Assembly (NCBI GenBank): GCA_009733575.1
Contig: ML769400.1
Span: 310,001-374,000 of the forward strand
Source: Gymnopus androsaceus JB14
Taxonomy: Eukaryota; Basidiomycota; Agaricomycetes; Agaricales; Omphalotaceae
Length of the DNA stretch: 64,000 nucleotides
Direction: 5' to 3'
Below are positions 58,501 through 64,000 of the stretch, piece by piece. Both the position numbers and the translations under genes were made by a program. The notes beneath the pieces were generated by a model. It made no database searches and was not told the origin of the DNA. It was given only the letters and a program-made list of their open reading frames with translations. Each line of letters starts with the position of its first letter. Position 1 is the stretch's first letter.

Positions 58501-60678
58501 TCTTGGATGGTATTGATCAATGTGATGGTGGAACTGCGCTGAGAAGCCCGTTTGTTGTTGTTGTTGTTGTTGTTGTTGTCGAGAGCGGTTCTGAAAGTTG
58601 GGGCTGACAAAGGAGGCGGGCATTTGGTAGCAGCTAAAGATTTAGATTCTGTTTTCAAGGCAAATATATCTAGGTCGAAAGCGTCCGCTTTTGCTTTGGT
58701 AGGTAGCGTAGGTAGCTCATCCGATTGTGTTGCATTGGAATCTGGATGGCCGCTTAGAAATGGGACGTCGATTGTCGCAAGTACATCGTGCGCGAGAAGA
58801 CCTAACATCTGGATTTCGTGCATCTTGGCTCGAGCAACGAACCTATTTAAAAAATTAGCGAATGTTTCAGCGCAGGTGAAAAAACGCACCTATCTTGTCG
58901 AAATGGGAGGTCCTGAGGAAACCATGTAATCAGATTGTTATCCACAGGAATAGACCGATACTACCCACCACTTGCTCATCCCAAAAGGACATTGAGACCC
59001 AGAATGGCTCCCACCAAAAATGTGGTTTTCTCTCCTTTCGGTTCATCGTCGCCTCCCCACAGCGGATCCATTGCACGGACACCATACCCAATGTCTTTAT
59101 CTGTCCGAGATTCGGGTTCACTCCCGAGGAAGCTAAATATTGGGCTTTGGTGCAGAGGTGGTTTGGTAAGAGAGACAAGGTCCAATCCAAAGCCCTGATC
59201 CAACATGCGATTTGTGGTCATACCTAAAACATCATTAATGAAATAAATTCCTATAATCTTAAAGCTGCTTACGCAAGAGCTGCTTTGAGACACGAAAGTA
59301 CCCAGATCCAGGAGTGATCAGTACAGTAGTAGTGCCAGTGAGGACAAATGAACGGTCAATGTAGTGGGTTTCAGTGGGATAAAGGTTAAGGTTAAGAGCT
59401 TCGAGTATGGGCCCTTTACGATAAAAATTCAGTTATTTCGTTAACAGAAGCCATAACATCGACGTACCATCCTGAGCATACGACAATCGTCCGACTAGGC
59501 GCACTTGCTCGGCTTTTCCTCCATCCAAAGACGAACGATGATAATGGTGTGCAAGTAAGATATCTCTTTGGAAGTCCCAGAATGAGTTCTTCAAGCTGAC
59601 GAGCGTGGGCTTCCATTCATATAACACTTCGAGATCTGTGATGACCTTGTAAAAGTCTTTATACCAATTACCGCGTTCATCACGAAGCAATGGTCCAGCA
59701 GCGTATTCGATCTCACTAGCATCATAATAAACGCGAGATATGAGCACGATAGTCACTGTGTGGTTCGTTCCGGCTTCCTTCCATTTGGTAAAAAGTGCGG
59801 GGAGGAAAGAGTGTACGACTTTCTCGTTATATCGTTCACCGTCTCCAGCAAATTCCCAAAGCTCACGACAAACTTGGATGAAGATGGTGACTTTGGCGGA
59901 TAGGGAACGGTAGATAACTTTGGTTTGAGAGGTCATAAGGGCTGCAGGGACCTGGTAGATAAATTAAGCCCGGAAGACGCATGTGTATGAGGAAACGAAC
60001 CTTTTGGCCATTAATGTATACGTTTTCTATTTTTGCGGCAATAGAACCGATGAACGAAACCTCCTGCTTTGCATAGACGCACTGTTGGACAAGATGTTTG
60101 CCGAATCTCCACATATCGTTCCGCCCGAGGTATTGATCTTGAAACGAGAGCTCGACATATTCCGCTGCATACTTTTGTTTATCGACCTATGTACCAATGT
60201 TGGAAAACGCGTCCAGGAAATTACGAGCTAACAATACCTTGGTTACTGTGACTTCGCTATTGTTCCTCAAACCAAATGCTTCTGCTATTGGTTTAGGAAC
60301 TGATATCTATACTTATTGAGACGGTCAATATGCAGATCAAAAGGTTATAGAGATGATACGCACTTGAAGCTGGGACTTCAAACTAGAGTCATCCTTTGGG
60401 ACCACGAATATGAAAGCTTGAGCAGAAGTCTCTATGCCTGGTGATACGCTCAACAAGTCTCCTTCTGCTACTCCAGGCCAGTATATGGGATTTAGGATTA
60501 CCGAAGGCGACTCTTTCGAATCATGAACCCAAGTGTTTAGAGTGGTTGAATCGCCGAAAATGAGAGGAGCCGTTGCGATTACAGGTGGAGGACGTAGAAT
60601 GGATTGACCAGTATTGGACCTCATTCGAGTACGGCCATACGGATGAGGCTGCTGAGACTCTGCTCGAGAACTCATCAT
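55573..60678 (-). CDS. IML1: GATOR1/SEACIT subunit IML1 (DEPDC5 orthologue)
   Basis: Vacuole-associated scaffold of the Iml1-Npr2-Npr3 complex, which stimulates GTP hydrolysis by the Gtr1/RagA-type GTPase and so lowers TORC1 activity when amino acids are scarce. ATG complement at 60676-60678 (MMSSRAESQQPHPYGRTRMR), stop 55573-55575, roughly 1,450-1,500 residues. The N-terminal domain includes VELSFQDQYLGRNDMWRFG, IGSIAAKIENVYINGQKV, KVTIFIQVCRELWEFAGDGE and TIVLISRVYYD; then GGDDEPKG, RFVARAKMHEIQMLGLL; a long Ser-rich disordered insert with an Asn run (58,552-58,578); a C2-like/middle part; a DEP domain (GFDFVSWLVREFRDVSSRAQ, LLEHVRDHHNFLDG); and the conserved C-terminal domain (RYFEYALLRHFGFIVDVEAA). 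Highly interrupted by introns; no break found. Confidence 0.9.
58550..58578. repeat. (GTT)n run coding poly-Asn in IML1
   Basis: About nine GTT/TTG repeats on the plus strand read as AAC repeats on the coding strand, giving a run of eight or nine Asn in the disordered insert. Confidence 0.7.
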
Positions 60679-61312
60679 TGAGAGAAGAGAACATTGATAC
60701 CGGCGCTTATTCGAAAGTTCCTGATTCCGATTTCTTCTCCGAGAACTCCCTCGCGCCGTATTCCTGCATTCCTCTTCAAGCTTATTTATATGTTAGTCTC
60801 ATGTATGTATGTCGCGACTGGTCAAGGTTTGACTTTATTCATTCAAAAATCAGTCCCGTGGCTCGCTATCAATGCATTTCATTCATAAAGCCTTGCGTTA
60901 CTTCGAGAGATCTGAATACTAGCATTGAGCCGCTTGATCAACGTTCAGTAGACGCCCAGAAAGGTTCAGAGGCATTTTAAACCCTGTTTGTTGAGTATAG
61001 GAGAGGAAAGCATGCAGTCAAGGTCAAAGCGAGGATTTTTAGGCGCTAAAACCAATTAATGCTAAGGAGTCTTTTGTATGCATGCAATGTCCGTATTGTC
61101 CGTGTAGAGCCTGAGTCGTATCCATCATACAGATAACAATTAATAGATGAAAGGAATGAACGTTGATTATAACAAGATTGCAAAGATGTCCCAAGAAGAA
61201 TTGTAGGGTAAAGGTGACTCTAGCAAACGTAGGTGGTCCATAATCTAGTAGCGCAAAATGGCGTTAGGTGCAAAAATACAGGCGTCGGAAGTCCTGTGAG
61301 AATGAGGTCCGT
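60679..61312. other. upstream region of IML1
   Basis: About 630 bp between the IML1 start and the GH17 stop (both minus strand). Open frames here on the plus strand are antisense or short and carry no motif. Confidence 0.45.
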
Positions 61313-63447
61313 TTATGATAACGAAGCTGTCGACGTGGAGGAGGTTGATGTGCTCGATCCGGAGCAGTCTGGGATTTCGATGTTTTTGAGTGTTCGGCTA
61401 GATTGGGATTGGAATGTCAGTATTGATTAAGCGCGGACGACACGGACACAGATTGGAACATAGTAAGAAAAAACCAAGACTCACTTTGAGTTGAATAATC
61501 CCCACCATCCCTATAATAAAAACCACTTAGCACTTGAACATGTAGCCTGTAAAGCAAGAGAAACGTACTTCGACGCCACCATATTCCTCATCTTTCCAGG
61601 TCTCGTCGAAATACTAAAATCGCTGTATTAGACAAAGGACATGAACTTAGAACGAACACTCACCTCAAAAAAGAAGTATTCCGTTCCGTTAGCGTTGGCT
61701 TGACAGACAAAGGTATTAAGGAAGGTCTTAAAGCAGAGTTAACGCCAACTCATGGTCGGAACGACAATATGAAGCTTGCCTGTAGATTAGCCTCAGACGC
61801 TGTCGATGGACCATTCGACTCATTACCCGCATCGGAGGATTTCTGTATGCAGAACGACAAATCATCAGAAACCGTCATCACTATTCGTGAAATACGAACC
61901 GTAGGCCAGCCTGTTTCAGCAATCGACATATCCGGAGTATTCGACAACTCTTTAGCCAATGCCACGTCGTTGGTTTCGAAGAAGTCCCAGGTCCAACCGG
62001 CGGCGTCATCAATACTGACATTAGCAAACCATGGGTGGACGTTGGCCATCTAAGACAAAGGTAAGCAAATGTAACAGAGAAAAGAACCAAGCGTAAGGAC
62101 GCACCCCATAGTCAACGTCTTCAAGCACGAGGTCATTAAAGTACGACCCGGCGTCCGCATTCCCGATCTTTAAAGACACGCTCATATCCGAAAGCATCGT
62201 TTTGGTGTCGTTGATGAATGCAGTGAGGATGGCGGCCCCAGCATTACCTGTAGCACTGTTGGGATCCGTAGCACTGTTGGCATTAAGATAACTAGTCGCA
62301 GAGGTAACAAGAAATTTAGTGAGATTATATACGACCATCTTCAAAAGCGACTTACTCGAGAATGAACTCGTTCCCGACTGTAACGCCAGCAATGTGGTCT
62401 GTGCCATAATGTCTTGATAGCATCTTCAATAGCCGTTTTCTGGCGAGAATATGCAGTTCCGTTATCGGTTGCTTCGGGATAGTTGGCGATGTAGACGCTC
62501 ATGTTGACTTTGGTAAGCTGAATAGCGTCGAGCTATATCACTAAAGGTGAGTCTCATAATACAGACAGAGGACGGGTAGTACTCACGACAAGAGCAGTGG
62601 TATTGCAATCGGCACCGTAGAGCCGAATACGCTAAAGACAAAAGGTATGTGAATAAGCAAGGGTGTAGTTGATAGTATACGTACTGTTGTAAGCTGCGAA
62701 AGGAGCTGGATATCCGTGACGACGTCGGCTGTTGGATAGAAGAATATGAGCGACTAGGAAAGAGGAAGGGGGAAATGCCAAACACACAAAGTTTTGCACC
62801 ACAATCCGGATACAACGTTCCTTCTGGTGTGTACCTAATGGTGTAGTTTTAGAAAAAATTAAATTTTTATAATAGGGATAGAGTAACCGAACTTACGCGA
62901 TACCCCAGAAGGACTGCTTTAATCTTGAATCCTTGGTGAACTGACTGGGATCCCCAGAAACCGAGTCTTTGCTGGAGGACGAACTACTCTTCCGCGACAG
63001 CACGACGCCGAGAACAGTTCCAACTATAGCGACTGATAGCAGCTGCCGCTATACCTGCCATTATCTGAAAACTAGAATAAGATGGTCAACTTGAACAAAA
63101 TACGAAATAAGCGTGCCCATTTCCTCTTGTTGGATGACGGCGCCTTTTCATCGATATACGGAGTAGTGTTAGCTGCAGCAAATTCTCCCCGTCTGTCACC
63201 ATAATGCGGACGCGTTCGAGCTGGAATGTCCGAATATGGCTCTGCACCGAAGTCCGCTACTGAAGAGGATGCGGTGAGAGGAATATTCTGCGAAGGTGTG
63301 CTGTATGTCGAGAGTCGATGAGCAGGCTAGAGGAAGAATGGTTAACCACCGAAAAGAATTGTGGATTCGAAATGAATGTACAGGTATGTTATCATAATAA
63401 TCCTGCAAATCACTCGAGTTAGTAGCATCCCTGGCCTGTGAATACAT
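61313..63447 (-). CDS. membrane-anchored GH17 beta-1,3-glucanase
   Basis: Acts on cell-wall beta-1,3-glucan (hydrolysis or transfer), outside the plasma membrane. ATG complement at 63445-63447 (MYSQARDATNSSDLQDYYDN). A cytosolic tail of about 95 residues (NIPLTASSSVADFGAEP, RGEFAAANTTPYIDEKAPSS) leads to a membrane helix built across a 71-nt intron (WARLFLAIVGTVLGVVLSRK), then a Ser-rich stem. Catalytic domain: FWGIAYTPEGTLYPDCGA, RLYGADCNTTALVLDAIQLT, VTVGNEFILE (acid/base Glu), IGNADAGSYFNDLVLEDVDY, VHPWFANV, MSIAETGWPT (nucleophile Glu), ANGTEYFFFE, YFDETWKDEEYGGVEGWWGL, end IEIPDCSGSSTSTSSTSTAS. Stop 61313-61315. The type II topology matches basidiomycete GH17 enzymes. Complete, many introns. 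Confidence 0.87.
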
Positions 63448-64000
63448 TGGTGCGAGCAGTAGATCGACTTGAAGCAAGTAGGAAAAGCTAGGCCTGTGGG
63501 AGCAGGTGGGAGTAAAGAAAGAGAGGTCGATAAGTGACTCCAAACCACCAAACCCACCCCGTTGCGACCGCCAAGATCATACAAACTTGAAGCTCCACAA
63601 CGCCTGCTCCAGCCGCCAACAAAATCCAAAACGGTTTCCAATCGTGACGTCAGGGGTTCAAAAATTTCATGCTTTCATATAGGCGGATGGATGTGATAAA
63701 ATCATCAATTCCTAGGATATAATGCATTCGCCTCATCGTAGTATGTGTTAATGTGGTGGTTCGATGAAAGAGATTCATGACAGATACAAGTCTGCATCGC
63801 TACGAGACTTGAAGGATGCACGTGGAAGTTCAGAGCCCCTATACGGAAACAAAATTTGAACGTTACAAAATCTTGAAGGACTCATTCAGCAGCATTCAGG
63901 AGCTCTTTGTCTTTTCCTAACGATAAATATAATTTTAATAACCGATACCACTTAATAATAAATATGCTCGTACATAAACCCTGAAGGAAATAAACAAGTA
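63448..64000. other. upstream region of the GH17 gene, window end
   Basis: No gene recognised in the last 550 bp. The final ~80 bases are A/T-rich. Confidence 0.4.

Noticed and set aside
1..64000. tRNA genes, rRNA, CRISPR arrays, prophage or bacterial operon features
   Set aside because: No A/B-box pairs that fold, no rRNA-like stretches and no spaced direct repeats were found; the dense spliceosomal introns show a eukaryotic nuclear locus.

Overview
This is nuclear DNA from a filamentous basidiomycete, most likely an agaricomycete. Almost every gene is cut by many GT-AG introns of roughly 45-75 nt, genes are dense on both strands, and the protein families are typical of mushroom-forming fungi (sedolisin peptidase, BBE-type oxidase, GH17 glucanase, Zn2Cys6 regulator, F-box-like protein). 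No rRNA, tRNA, prophage, CRISPR array or long intact transposon was found. Gene models were assembled by eye from splice signals and remembered family motifs, so outer ends are firmer than every internal junction.

Layout. 1-22,970 is an expanded M13 (neprilysin-type) metallopeptidase cluster. Two copies lie on the minus strand (A, cut by the window start; B). One internally deleted pseudogene (C), one apparently intact copy (D) and one eroded relic (E) lie on the plus strand. Traces of an unrecognised minus-strand gene (here 'H') lie downstream of C and D, and the fuller H copy lies downstream of E, so the duplicating unit was probably a convergent M13-H pair. The two arms flank about 7.7 kb of single-copy genes: an AlkB-like dioxygenase, an aminopeptidase P-like M24 enzyme, a Ser/Pro-rich protein and an MFS transporter.

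23,296-40,297 holds a BBE-like flavin oxidase, a long-chain acyl-CoA synthetase, a small zinc-ribbon protein, a penta-EF-hand protein, a single-pass membrane protein, a HAD hydrolase, the complex III subunit QCR10 and, divergent from it, the ribosome-biogenesis factor NOP16, whose gene carries an unusually long 1.7-kb intron. 40,298-50,647 is sparser: a Zn2Cys6 transcription factor, a 0.4-kb MITE with Mutator-like target duplications, and one unrecognised gene. 50,648-63,447 holds a sedolisin, an F-box/LRR-like protein, the GATOR1/SEACIT subunit IML1 and a membrane-anchored GH17 glucanase.

Most interesting points: (1) the inverted M13 array, with a stretch of near identity between B and D that includes an intron, as expected from gene conversion; (2) in the sedolisin gene, two adjacent introns that are copies of each other separated by an 11-nt exon, a candidate recent intron gain; (3) the MITE and two other inverted repeats; (4) four genes with an apparent one-base frame break, three of them in short homopolymers, which look more like assembly errors than decay.
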